Assembly (NCBI RefSeq): GCF_042678045.1
Contig: NZ_JBHUDI010000006.1
Location: 1-64,000 of the forward strand
Source: Natrinema amylolyticus_A
Lineage (GTDB): Archaea > Halobacteriota > Halobacteria > Halobacteriales > Natrialbaceae
Direction: 5' to 3'
Length of the DNA stretch: 64,000 bases
Shown: positions 8,920 to 17,352 of the stretch, in pieces
Position numbering within the stretch: the first letter of the stretch is position 1
Layout: each line of letters opens with the position of its first letter
Made by a program: the position numbers and the translations under genes
The notes under the pieces: model-generated
The model's database searches: none
Told to the model about the DNA's origin: nothing
The model's input: only the letters and a program-made list of their open reading frames with translations

Positions 8920-9651
8920 TTACACCGTCCGCGAGAACACGATAAACAGCGCCAGACCGACGCCAGCCATGAGGGTGACGGTCGAGTGTTTCTGCTCGTG
9001 TGCGCTCGCCTCGGGGAGCAGGTGAGACGCGGAGACGTAAAGCAACACACCAGAGACGAAGCCGAGCATGAGCCCCAGATGGCGCTGTCCCAGCCTGGTG
9101 ACCAGCGGATACGCGACGAACGCGCCGATCGGTGTCGTCAGCGTGGCGATGAAAAACGCGTACACAGCCGCCGTCCGTTCCGTCACGTTCCCTTTCAGCA
9201 AGACGAGATAGGTGATGACTCCTTCGGCGAACTCGTGGACGACCAACCCGGTGCCAGCCAGGATGCCAGTCAGGAGGGACACGCTGAACGTGACAGTATA
9301 TACGACGCCGTCGACCAGCGAGTGAATGCCGATGCCTTCCGCTGCCGTCACCCCGAACGCGAGGCTCTCCTGCTGAGTGCGATACGTGATCAGTTTGTTG
9401 GAGAAAAACATGAACAGGAACCCACCCAGAGCACTGAATCCCGCGTTCGGGTTGTTCGCGATCGCGTTCGGTAGCGCGAGCAACAGCGGCGTCGAGAGGA
9501 GGACCCCTGCGGCAAAACACATGAAATACGTGAGGTAGCGCTCCGCCCACGCTCGATAACGGAAGATGGCGATGATTCCTGCGCTGTTGACGAGCGCTGC
9601 AACGATGGCGAACCCCGCGATCCAGTAGAACTCTCCTGAAACCGCTACCAT
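8920..9651 (-). CDS. ZIP family metal transporter
   Basis: A 243-residue membrane protein with eight predicted helices. The two transport-site signatures are both present: GIHSLVDGVVYT (HSxxDG in helix IV) and VVHEFAEGVITYL (HExxEG in helix V), which place divalent-metal ligands in the pore. There is no long histidine-rich loop between helices III and IV. The likely role is zinc or iron uptake across the cytoplasmic membrane. Start at ATG 9651 (MVAVSGEF), because the preceding 21 in-frame residues are hydrophilic and not family-like. It is divergent from the thiamine-binding protein gene. Confidence 0.87.
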   Translation of the reverse strand: MVAVSGEFYWIAGFAIVAALVNSAGIIAIFRYRAWAERYLTYFMCFAAGVLLSTPLLLALPNAIANNPNAGFSALGGFLFMFFSNKLITYRTQQESLAFGVTAAEGIGIHSLVDGVVYTVTFSVSLLTGILAGTGLVVHEFAEGVITYLVLLKGNVTERTAAVYAFFIATLTTPIGAFVAYPLVTRLGQRHLGLMLGFVSGVLLYVSASHLLPEASAHEQKHSTVTLMAGVGLALFIVFSRTV

Positions 9652-9804
9652 GGCCGACCTCCGCTCCCCTGATCGTTCATCGTCGGTAGGACGATCGACA
9701 CCGAGCAGATACATAGGGATACTGGGGTGTCACGGGCAGGCCTGCGACAAGCACTCGTTCGAGCAGGCTGCGTCATTATATCGGCTGACAACGTACCGTC
9801 AGAT

Positions 9805-10116
9805 ATGACCGCGATCGGTGAGCTCAACGTCACGCCCGTTCGGGAGGGGAGTCTGTCCGAAGAGATCGCGAAGGCGATCGACGCGCTCGAGGCATTCGAT
9901 GTCGCGTACGAAACCAATCCGATGGGGACGGTCGTCGAAGCCGACGATGCGAACGAGTTGTTCGACGCCGCAGCGGCAGCACACGCGGCCGTCGACGAAG
10001 CCCGGGTGATCACGACGCTGAAAGTCGACGACAAACGGACAGTCGAGCAACGCGCCAGCGACAAGGTCGACGCCGTCGAACGACGGCTCGGCCGGGAGGC
10101 TAGGCGACGCGACTGA
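9805..10116 (+). CDS. MTH1187/YkoF-type thiamine-binding protein
   Basis: A 103-residue ferredoxin-like-fold protein. ELNVTPVREGSLSEEIAKAIDAL at the N-terminus, YETNPMGTVVEAD in the middle, and ARVITTLKVDDKR near the end match the MTH1187 (DUF77) family, members of which bind thiamine or its pyrimidine moiety. Length is normal. ATG 9805 follows the AT-rich CATTATATCGG at about 9774-9784, a good TATA element at leaderless spacing. The TGA stop runs into family A repeat A2. Confidence 0.85.
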   Translation: MTAIGELNVTPVREGSLSEEIAKAIDALEAFDVAYETNPMGTVVEADDANELFDAAAAAHAAVDEARVITTLKVDDKRTVEQRASDKVDAVERRLGREARRRD

Positions 10117-10196
10117 TACGGTCTGCTGTCACTGGGTACCGGCGCACCCGCAATCGTCATGCGGGTGTGCCGGAACTGACTGACAGTGGTCCGTAT
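10116..10196. repeat. family A extragenic palindrome, copy A2
   Basis: An 81 bp element from ATACGGTCTGCTGTCA to GTGGTCCGTAT, with inner arms CCGGCGCACCCGC and GCGGGTGTGCCGG. It fills the space between the convergent thiamine-binding protein and proteasome-like genes, and shares its first base with the upstream TGA stop. Confidence 0.88.
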
Positions 10197-10204
10197 GGGT
10201 GCCC

Positions 10205-10861
10205 TTACAGGAGTTCGTCGACCGACTCGTAGTCGCCCGTCTCGACACCAGCGGCCGTGATCTCGGCGACGCAAACGCCAATACCGGTCAGCGTGTCGCG
10301 CTCGGCACCGCTCGCGAGGGCACGGCCGGCGACCCGTCGTGCCTCGGCCATCGTCAGCGAGTCCGTCGCGCCGGCTTCGAGGACGCCCGTGGCGATCTCT
10401 CGTCCGCTCCCGATTGCGACGGCCTCGTCCTCGAGAACCCCGCCGTCCGGGCGCAGGCAGAAGACGTGTGACCCGTCGTCGTCGACGCCGCCGAGGACGA
10501 ACGTCCCCGCTTCGGACGCCGATCGGAGCTTCTCGGCCGCAACCGCACTCAGTTCTGGCAGCGTCATCGGCTCGCCACGTTCGGCCTCGTAGCGGTCGGC
10601 CTCGAGCCGGACCGTTCGGACGAACGACTGTGCAGTGCCGAGATGGTCGGTCGATCCCATCGCGGCGGTCGGGTGGACCTGCGCGAGCTTTCGGACGCGC
10701 TCGCTGCGGACCACGGTGTCCTGACTCGTGCGCGTGTCAGCCGCCAGGAGGACACCGTCTCGCGTCGCGAGCCCCACGAGCGTCCCGGTTACCTCGGAGC
10801 CACCGTCAGTCAGGAGGTCGCCGTCCCGTGATCGACTGGTTCGCAGTCGGCGTGCCGTCAC
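10205..10861 (-). CDS. proteasome beta-subunit paralogue lacking the catalytic threonine
   Basis: A 218-residue Ntn-hydrolase-fold protein. Aligned without gaps to archaeal 20S beta subunits, VGLATRDGVLLAAD places Asp42 at conserved position 17 and Lys58 (ERVRKL) at position 33, with AIGSG further on for the Ser129 region. In this register the residue at position 1 is Gly26 (VTGTLVG) instead of the nucleophile Thr1; a Thr lies on each side. Either the protein is catalytically dead, or an offset Thr is used after processing. It is not the main beta subunit, which keeps TTTVG. It is convergent with the thiamine-binding gene. Confidence 0.75.
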   Translation of the reverse strand: MTARRLRTSRSRDGDLLTDGGSEVTGTLVGLATRDGVLLAADTRTSQDTVVRSERVRKLAQVHPTAAMGSTDHLGTAQSFVRTVRLEADRYEAERGEPMTLPELSAVAAEKLRSASEAGTFVLGGVDDDGSHVFCLRPDGGVLEDEAVAIGSGREIATGVLEAGATDSLTMAEARRVAGRALASGAERDTLTGIGVCVAEITAAGVETGDYESVDELL

Positions 10862-10894
10862 TGTGACACCTCACGGAACCGACATCGACCAGCA

Positions 10895-12055
10895 CTAAAA
10901 CAGTTGCACGTCGCCGGCCACGATGTCGCGGGAGAGCGAGTCGACGTCCTCGAGTTCGGCGGTCACGAGCCGTCGGATCTCCTCGTCGTCACGTGCTGCC
11001 GTCTCCACGTCGATAGCCTGGGGTTCCGTCACCGGCGCGCCGATCTGGGAGAGGAGTTTCACCCCGGTGTACTCGGCATCGAGTTGCTGATTGATCCGTT
11101 CTGCGGCGTTCGTCGCGACGAGGTTGTAGAGCTTGCCGACGTGGCTAACCGGATTCTTGCCGGCCGTTGCCTCAAGGCTCATCGACCGGTGGGGCGTGAT
11201 GAGCCCGTTGGCGCGGTTGCCACGCCCGACGTTCCCGTCGTCGCCCATCTCGGCGGAGAGGCCGGTTTCGGTGAGGTAGACGGTCTCGGCGTCGACATCG
11301 TCAGCGGCGTTGACGTCGACGTGGACGTCGCGCTCCGTGCGGTCGCTCGCGTACCGGGTGGCCAGGTCCTCGACCTGCGCGACGACGTCGACGTACTCCT
11401 CGACGGTCGCGACGTACCGAGAGACGACGGCCGCGGCGACAGTGAGACGAAGACCGTCGTCCGTGCGCCAGCCCAGCACCTTGACGTCCTCGCCGACCGC
11501 CGGACCCTCCTCGCGGATCGCCGCCTCGAGCCCGCGGACGATACGCTCCGTGTCGGACAGCGGCGCGTAGCCGACGCCGATACTGGTGTCGTTCGCTCGC
11601 GGGGCCGCCTGCTCGTCGAACAGCGCCTGCAGATCGGCGGACGTTTCGCCGAGACGTGGGTCGAACTCGACCGCGTCGGCGGGCAGTTCGTCGAAGTTCG
11701 CGTCGACGTAGTCTCGTGCGGCGTCGACCGCGAGGTCGTCGATCGGTACACGTCGCCCATCGACGGTTTTGGTCGCCTGTCCGCCGAGAAAGACGGTGAT
11801 CGGATCGAGGATCTCGCCGCCGCCAAACGCTGGCTCGGTCGTCCCGGCGACGAGCTGGACGCTGTCGGTGTTGTGATGGAGCACCCGCCCGAACTCCTCG
11901 AGATAGTACTGCGACAGGCGTCGCGAAATCGCTTCGGCGATCCCATCGCAGATCGAATCCGGATGACCCAGTCCCTTCCGTTCGACGAATTCCGTCGCTC
12001 GTGACGTGACGGGATCATGCTCGAGGTGGTGAACGGTCACCGCAGAGTCGGCCAT
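10895..12055 (-). CDS. mat: archaeal S-adenosylmethionine synthetase
   Basis: A 386-residue archaeal-type methionine adenosyltransferase, which makes SAM from methionine and ATP. ERKGLGHPDSICDGIAEA near the N-terminus, LVAGTTEPAFGGGEI, and GDDGNVGRGNRANGLITP (substrate and phosphate loop) are diagnostic of the archaeal class, which is very divergent from bacterial MetK. The next block SLEATAGKNPVSHVGKLYN is also family-typical. ATG 12055 (MADSAVTVHH) was preferred to the in-frame ATG at 12082. It is divergent from the methyltransferase gene, a potential SAM user. Confidence 0.93.
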   Translation of the reverse strand: MADSAVTVHHLEHDPVTSRATEFVERKGLGHPDSICDGIAEAISRRLSQYYLEEFGRVLHHNTDSVQLVAGTTEPAFGGGEILDPITVFLGGQATKTVDGRRVPIDDLAVDAARDYVDANFDELPADAVEFDPRLGETSADLQALFDEQAAPRANDTSIGVGYAPLSDTERIVRGLEAAIREEGPAVGEDVKVLGWRTDDGLRLTVAAAVVSRYVATVEEYVDVVAQVEDLATRYASDRTERDVHVDVNAADDVDAETVYLTETGLSAEMGDDGNVGRGNRANGLITPHRSMSLEATAGKNPVSHVGKLYNLVATNAAERINQQLDAEYTGVKLLSQIGAPVTEPQAIDVETAARDDEEIRRLVTAELEDVDSLSRDIVAGDVQLF

Positions 12056-12183
12056 AGACAGAACCACGCTAGCTGTGAGCATAAGTCACGGTGGCACCAG
12101 ACTTAGCCGAGGGTCTGTTCTCCGCTCGTCAGAAGCGGTTCCCGGCCCCAATATTGGTAGTACCACGTAGCCTACGTGCAGGT

Positions 12184-12813
12184 ATGCCCAAAACAGCCCC
12201 ATTCGAGGAACACACCGACCGGTACGAAGACTGGTTCGACGCCCACGACGACGCCTATCGATCCGAGCTCGACGCACTCGAGCGGCTCGTCCCGGCGACC
12301 GGCCGCGGAATCGAGATCGGCGTCGGCAGCGCACGCTTTGCTGCACCCCTCGAGCTCGACGTCGGCATCGATCCCGCCGCGGCGATGCTCGAGCGCGCCC
12401 AAGCACGGGGGATCGACGTGGTCAGGGGAGTCGCCGAATCACTCCCCTTCCGAGACGGAAGTTTCGACACCGCGTTGATCGTAACGACGATCTGTTTCGT
12501 CGACGACATCCCGCAAACGCTCGCCGAAGCCGACCGCATCCTCAGGCCGTCGGGCAGTCTCGTGATCGGCTATATCGACAAGGACAGTCCCGTCGGCCAG
12601 CAATATCAGGAGAAAAAAGCGCAGAACCCGTTCTATCGTGACGCGACGTTCGTCTCGACCGACGAACTCGTCGACGCACTCGAGGCGGCTGGCTTCACCG
12701 ACTTCGAGTTCGTCCAGACGATCTATCGCTGGCTCGACGAGATCGACGGTCCCGAACCGGTCGAGAAGGGGTACGGCGACGGCTCGTTCGTCGGGATCAA
12801 AGCGACCCGGTAG
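12184..12813 (+). CDS. class I SAM-dependent methyltransferase
   Basis: A 209-residue UbiE/COQ5-like methyltransferase. GIEIGVGSARFA (motif I) binds SAM, VGIDPAAAMLERA is post-I, ESLPFRDGSFDTALIVTTICFVDD covers motifs II and III, and EADRILRPSGSLVIGYID is the typical methyltransferase-11 strand. The ending FVGIKATR is also common in archaeal members. The substrate is unknown. ATG 12184 was chosen because the 31 upstream in-frame residues are not conserved-looking. It is divergent from the SAM synthetase gene. Confidence 0.85.
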   Translation: MPKTAPFEEHTDRYEDWFDAHDDAYRSELDALERLVPATGRGIEIGVGSARFAAPLELDVGIDPAAAMLERAQARGIDVVRGVAESLPFRDGSFDTALIVTTICFVDDIPQTLAEADRILRPSGSLVIGYIDKDSPVGQQYQEKKAQNPFYRDATFVSTDELVDALEAAGFTDFEFVQTIYRWLDEIDGPEPVEKGYGDGSFVGIKATR

Positions 12814-12915
12814 CGGCCGATCGCCGTGACCGGGGGTTCGACTCTCGTGTTTGTGAGCTCCCACGGGTCAGAAGCGAGCTATGCCTTTATGAGGACTCTG
12901 GGCGAACCGGATAGT

Positions 12916-12939
12916 ATGTCACGGGAGGTAGAACGCTGA
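12916..12939 (+). CDS. possible leader peptide (MSREVER) upstream of the cupredoxin gene
   Basis: A seven-codon reading frame starts at ATG 12916, about 22 bp after a TATA-like TTTATG (12892). That is the spacing expected for a leaderless archaeal transcript beginning at this ATG. The frame contains GGGAGGT, a good Shine-Dalgarno sequence, and its TGA overlaps the cupredoxin ATG as TGATG. The arrangement suggests translational coupling. It is inferred only from the layout. Confidence 0.4.
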   Translation: MSREVER

Positions 12940-13640
12940 TGGCCGACACGACGCCCACCCGGCGACGCGTACTCGCCGTCGGAGCGATCGCGGCCGGCCT
13001 CGCGGGGTGTCTCGATGGTGGTAACTTCCAACCCACCGGCGCTACCGACGACGGGAGCAGCGAGGACGACGCCGGCTCGAACGGTGATCACGGCCACGAC
13101 ACCGATCACGACCTCGGCCATCCGGAGCCCCACGTCGACGTGGCGATGGAATCGGCCGACGATGCTCACCACTTCGTTCCACACGTCGTTCACGTCGAGA
13201 CGGGCGGGACGGTAACGTGGACCCTCGAGAGCGGCGCACACGACACGGTCGCCTACCATCCGGACAACGCAGACCTCCTCCCGTCAGCGGCCGAGCGACG
13301 GATACCGGGCGGAGTGCGTCCCTGGGCGAGTGACCTGTACCGGACTGCGGGAGAGACCTTCGAACGATCTTTCGAGGCGGCGGGGATTTACGACTACGTC
13401 TGTACGGTCGTCGAACACGGCCACGGCCCGGAGCGTGGACAGGGACCCTACGGCCATCACCGAACACACGAATCGACGGGCATGGTCGGTCGCGTCATCG
13501 TCGGCTGGCCGGACCTCGACCCGGACGACCAGCCCGCCCTTCGATCACCTGCGGACCGGCTCCCAGACGCCGCGAGACACGAACTCGAGGGGTTCAACGA
13601 CCGAACCCGAACGTTGCTCGAGGACGGCGACGAACACTGA
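12939..13640 (+). CDS. secreted cupredoxin lipoprotein (halocyanin/plastocyanin-like)
   Basis: A 233-residue protein with an N-terminal twin-arginine signal (PTRRRVLAVGAI) ending in a lipobox LAGC, so it is probably exported folded by Tat and anchored by lipid outside the membrane. A His/Asp-rich linker (NGDHGHDTDHDLGH) follows. The blue-copper fold then has GAHDTVAYHPDN, carrying the first copper histidine, and YVCTVVEHGH...GMVGRVIV, carrying Cys, His and Met. The expected role is one-electron transfer in respiration, or copper handling. The start is fixed by the TGATG overlap with the short upstream frame. Confidence 0.85.
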   Translation: MADTTPTRRRVLAVGAIAAGLAGCLDGGNFQPTGATDDGSSEDDAGSNGDHGHDTDHDLGHPEPHVDVAMESADDAHHFVPHVVHVETGGTVTWTLESGAHDTVAYHPDNADLLPSAAERRIPGGVRPWASDLYRTAGETFERSFEAAGIYDYVCTVVEHGHGPERGQGPYGHHRTHESTGMVGRVIVGWPDLDPDDQPALRSPADRLPDAARHELEGFNDRTRTLLEDGDEH

Positions 13641-13817
13641 CACGAAGGTGTCTGCGCCGTAACAAAAAGGTATGTTTTCTCCGCGATCCTACATGCCGGA
13701 CTGGATGCGAGCTCGAACGCACACCGGCGAGGCGAGATCGACAGCGGTCGATGGACTGCCACTGTGTCCACCTGACGGTGCTGAACGAACTGCCAGAATT
13801 CCCGACGGGCGATTCGA

Positions 13818-14477
13818 ATGAGCTTCATTGCGGAATATACGCTCTCGAATCCGATCCTGTACGAGACCCGGGAAACAGTTCCCGAGGTCACCGTCGAAGT
13901 CGAAGACGAGCAGCCGGCGCTGAAAAGCGACTCGCGGTTGACGATCTGGGCTCGTGGCCAGGAGAATGAACTCGATCGATTCTTCCGAGAACTTCCACAC
14001 GATCCGTCCATTGCGGACTTCGAGACGCTCGCGACGCTGTCCGAGCGACGGCTCTTTCGTATCACGCTCTCGTCGGAGGGCGAACGTGGCCTAACGTATA
14101 TCGACGCGATCGAACTCGGGATCACGTTTCTCGAGATCAAAGCGACGGGGACGACGATGGAGTACCGCGCGCAGGTGCCAAGCCGCGAGGCGCTCTCGAG
14201 CTACCGTGATCGATGCGACGAGCGCGACCTCCCGTTTACGCTTCACCGCCTCTATCGAACTGACGCGGAAGCGTCGGCCAAATACGACCTCACCAGCCGC
14301 CAACGAGACGTGTTACATCGTGCGCTGGAACGGGGCTACTTCGAGGTCCCGCGTGAAATCTCGGCAGAAGAGTTGGCCGAAGAGTTCGAAATCTCGAGCC
14401 AAGCGCTCTCGGCGCTCATTCGGCGCGGTCAGAAGGCGCTCGTCCGGAGTACGATCGCGAACGACACGAATACTTAA
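13818..14477 (+). CDS. bacterio-opsin-activator-type HTH-10 regulator
   Basis: A 219-residue DNA-binding regulator. The N-terminal 150 residues are a small-molecule or Bat-type sensor domain with no recognised ligand motif. The C-terminal YDLTSRQRDVLHRALERGYFEVPREISAEELAEEF (about 155-190) is the HTH-10 domain typical of haloarchaeal Bat-like factors. There is no receiver, PAS or GAF domain, so it probably responds to an unknown signal or partner. It is followed 59 bp later by a HalOD1 gene in the same direction. ATG 13818 (MSFIAEYTL) is a common start for this family. Confidence 0.87.
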   Translation: MSFIAEYTLSNPILYETRETVPEVTVEVEDEQPALKSDSRLTIWARGQENELDRFFRELPHDPSIADFETLATLSERRLFRITLSSEGERGLTYIDAIELGITFLEIKATGTTMEYRAQVPSREALSSYRDRCDERDLPFTLHRLYRTDAEASAKYDLTSRQRDVLHRALERGYFEVPREISAEELAEEFEISSQALSALIRRGQKALVRSTIANDTNT

Positions 14478-14536
14478 ACCGTTGATGAGTAAACCCGGGA
14501 AGCCACCAATCAATAGTCGTCTATAGTAGTATACTG

Positions 14537-14872
14537 ATGGCCACGAGACAAAATCGATCGATGCACGCAGATGCCGACGTCTGTCAGGACTCGCTCACCT
14601 ACACCGCGGCTGACGACGAGCCACTTAGTGATGCCGTCATTGCGGCGTTACGAGAAGCCGCGGGTGTGACGTCCGATTCGGACGCAAGTGCTGACCTGCA
14701 AACCGTCGGCGTCCTCACCCCGCTTTTCGAGACGATCGATCCCGACGCGCTCAATGCCCTGTTCAGTCCGACGTACAGCGGTGACACACGAACCGGGTCC
14801 GTGACGTTCACCCACGACGGCTACGAAGTGACCGTAACCGCCGAAGGCGAGGTCACCGTCTCGAGTCAGTAA
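14537..14872 (+). CDS. HalOD1 output-domain protein
   Basis: A 111-residue protein containing one HalOD1 domain (about residues 35-108), a fold largely confined to haloarchaea and associated with signalling outputs. Diagnostic features are the PLSDAVIAAL start, LFETIDPDALNALF in the centre, and GSVTFTHDGYEVTVTAEGEV at the end. A paralogue at 54358 has the same layout, and both follow an HTH-10 regulator. A promoter-like AT-rich GTCTATAGTAGTATACTG lies just before the start, so it may also have its own transcript. Confidence 0.8.
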   Translation: MATRQNRSMHADADVCQDSLTYTAADDEPLSDAVIAALREAAGVTSDSDASADLQTVGVLTPLFETIDPDALNALFSPTYSGDTRTGSVTFTHDGYEVTVTAEGEVTVSSQ

Positions 14873-15025
14873 GTCTCCTTCGGTCGCAACTGTCCCTAGT
14901 CGATCGCTTCGGCCCTCCTCTTTTCGACTTCGGCCCCTTCCGCTTTGACTCACGTCTCGAGTCCCTGCGCACGGATCGGGCCCGTCTCAGAACCGTTTTA
15001 CACCCCCCGGCGATACACACCGGCG

Positions 15026-16783
15026 ATGGAGTTCGCCACGTTCGCCGACCGCGCCGGGACGATCGACGCCGAACCTGCCGACCTCGAGATCGTCGCCCAC
15101 GTTCGGGAGCTGCTCGCCGACGCCGGCGACGACGCTTGCGGCGGGGCCGAGCCACAGACCCTCGAGATCGTCGCCCGCTTTGCCCAGGGCCGAGTGTTTC
15201 CGGCCTGGGACTCGACGACGCTCGATATCGGGCCGAGTACGTGTTACGAGGCGATCGCCCGCGCCGCGGGGACGAACGTGGGTGCCGACGACGTGGAGGA
15301 CCGACTCGCCGACGTCGGCGAGATCGGTGAGGTGGCGGCGAGCTACGACTTCGGCGGCCAGCAGGGGCTGAGTGCGTTCATCAGCGGCGGCGCTGGCGGT
15401 GGCGGTGACGACCTCACCGTCCGTGAGGTCTACGAGACGCTCGAGGACCTCGCCCACGCCGAGGGCTCGGGAAGCCAGGATCGCAAGGTCGACCTGCTCT
15501 TCGGGCTGTTCAACCGCTGCTCGAGCGAGGAGGCGCGCTACCTCGCCCGCATCGTCCTCTCGGAGATGCGCATCGGCGTCGGCGAGGGGACCGTCCGCGA
15601 TGCCATCGCCGAGGCGTTCGACGTACCCCAGGATCGGGTCGAACGCGCGCTGCAAGTATCGAACGACTACGGACGGGTTGCTCGAGTCGCCCGCGACGAG
15701 GGGCTCGAGGGACTGGACGCGATGGAACTCGAGATCGGGCGGCCCGTGCAGGCGATGCTGGCACAGGCGGGCACCGTCACTGACGCGCTCGAGGAGTGGG
15801 ACGAGGCCGGCGTCGAGTGGAAGTACGACGGGGCGCGGATTCAACTGCACTACAACCCCGCCGGGTCTGGACCGGCGGACACGCGCGTTTTCTCGCGAAA
15901 CATGGAGGAGGTCACCGACGCCTTGCCGGAAGTCGTCGAGTTCGCCGCGGACACGCTCGAGGAACCCGCGATCCTCGACGGAGAGGTCGTCGCGATCGAC
16001 GCGGACGGGTCGCCGCTGCCGTTTCAGGAGGTGCTCAAGCGATTCCGCCGCAAACACGACGTTGCGAAGGCCCGCGAGGACGTCACGGTGCGGCCGGTCT
16101 TCTTCGATTGCCTGCATGCTGATGGCGAGGACTTGCTCGAGGAACCGTTGACAACACGGCACGCCAGACTCCGATCGGTGTTAGGTGGGTCCGACACCGC
16201 GGACCACACTGGCGGCGACGGCACCGCCGCCGACGCGGACGTCGAGGGGCTCTCCCTGCTCTGGCTGACCGACGATCCGGACGAGATCGAGTCGATCGAC
16301 GCCGACGCGCTCGAGGCGGGCCACGAGGGAATCATGCTCAAGAATCCGGCGTCGACGTACTCGCCGGGCCGCCGCGGCAAACACTGGCGCAAGCGCAAAC
16401 CGGACGTGGAGACGCTCGATTGCGTCGTGACCGGTGCCGAATGGGGGGAAGGCCGGCGTGCGACCTTCCTCGGGACCTTCGAACTCGCCGTTCGTGCGGG
16501 TGACGACTTAGCGACAGTCGGCAAGGTCGCGACCGGCATCACCGACGAGAAGTTGTCGGAACTGACGGAGTTGCTCGAGCCCCATATCGCCGCCGAAGAC
16601 GGCCAGGACGTCGACATCGAGCCCGCGGTCGTCTTCGAGGTCGGTTACGAGGAGATCCAGACCTCACCGACGTACTCGTCGGGCTATGCGCTTCGGTTCC
16701 CGCGGTTCCTGGGCGTTCGGCCCGACAAGGACCCGGCCGATGCGGACTCGCTCGAGCGCTTGGAGCGCTTGCAGGGCCAGTGA
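15026..16783 (+). CDS. lig: ATP-dependent DNA ligase
   Basis: A 585-residue replicative-type archaeal ligase. It has the N-terminal DNA-binding domain (1-215), then the nucleotidyltransferase domain with the AMP-accepting Lys266 in EWKYDGARIQLH (motif I). VFSRNMEEVTDALPE (motif III), ILDGEVVAID (IIIa/IV), HEGIMLKNPASTYSPGRRGKHWRKRKP (IV-V) and a C-terminal OB fold follow. It seals nicks during replication and repair. ATG 15026 was chosen because conserved sequence begins at MEFATFADRA. Haloarchaea may also carry an NAD-dependent ligase elsewhere. Confidence 0.94.
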   Translation: MEFATFADRAGTIDAEPADLEIVAHVRELLADAGDDACGGAEPQTLEIVARFAQGRVFPAWDSTTLDIGPSTCYEAIARAAGTNVGADDVEDRLADVGEIGEVAASYDFGGQQGLSAFISGGAGGGGDDLTVREVYETLEDLAHAEGSGSQDRKVDLLFGLFNRCSSEEARYLARIVLSEMRIGVGEGTVRDAIAEAFDVPQDRVERALQVSNDYGRVARVARDEGLEGLDAMELEIGRPVQAMLAQAGTVTDALEEWDEAGVEWKYDGARIQLHYNPAGSGPADTRVFSRNMEEVTDALPEVVEFAADTLEEPAILDGEVVAIDADGSPLPFQEVLKRFRRKHDVAKAREDVTVRPVFFDCLHADGEDLLEEPLTTRHARLRSVLGGSDTADHTGGDGTAADADVEGLSLLWLTDDPDEIESIDADALEAGHEGIMLKNPASTYSPGRRGKHWRKRKPDVETLDCVVTGAEWGEGRRATFLGTFELAVRAGDDLATVGKVATGITDEKLSELTELLEPHIAAEDGQDVDIEPAVVFEVGYEEIQTSPTYSSGYALRFPRFLGVRPDKDPADADSLERLERLQGQ

Positions 16784-16830
16784 GCGTCTGAAGCACCACG
16801 GTTTTGTTCACTGAGTACAATATTACGGTG

Positions 16831-17199
16831 ATGAGCACCATCCGCCCAGCAGAACTCGATGCACGTCTCGAGTCGGGAGACGAACCGTTTATCATGGACA
16901 TTCGCCCGCGATCGGATTTTCAATCGAACGCGATCGAGGGCAGCCACAACGTACCCGTCTATCAGGAGCTTCGGCAAGGCGACGAGGCCGCACTGTACGA
17001 CCGACTCGATGACCTCCCCACTGACGAGGACGTGGTCGTGGTGTGTAAACAAGGCATGGTTGCCAAACGGGCGACGAGCCTGCTCTCCGATGAGGGGTAC
17101 GACGCGGCGACGCTTCTGGGGGGCATGAGCGGGTGGACTGGCTATCAGAACGGCTCGCTGGGGTACAAGCTCCGGTCGTTGCTGTGGAAACTTACGTAA
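16831..17199 (+). CDS. rhodanese-like sulfurtransferase
   Basis: A 122-residue single rhodanese domain. MDIRPRSDFQSNAIEGSHNVPV gives the conserved Asp-Arg and gating region, and the active-site loop VCKQGMVAKRA puts the catalytic Cys72 at its start. The six-residue loop fits sulfur carriers rather than CDC25-like phosphatases. GGMSGW near 105 is the usual ending. It probably moves persulfide sulfur in the cytoplasm. The gene starts 47 bp after the ligase stop and is preceded by an AT-rich ACAATATTACGG. Confidence 0.88.
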   Translation: MSTIRPAELDARLESGDEPFIMDIRPRSDFQSNAIEGSHNVPVYQELRQGDEAALYDRLDDLPTDEDVVVVCKQGMVAKRATSLLSDEGYDAATLLGGMSGWTGYQNGSLGYKLRSLLWKLT

Positions 17200-17352
17200 G
17201 AACTGCGTCATAAAAATACCACGACACAAGTTACTACGCCCACAAACCGGCACACGCTGCCCCACGACATGCCACAGCAGCGCGGACAGTCAGGGTCGAA
17301 CGACTGACTATATGTGAGCATCCTTAAGAGCCACGGGAAACTGGATTCGCGT

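Noticed and set aside
10205..10861. Calling this gene the main proteasome beta subunit psmB
   Set aside because: The TTTVG processing and catalytic site is missing; only the fold and positions 17 and 33 are conserved.
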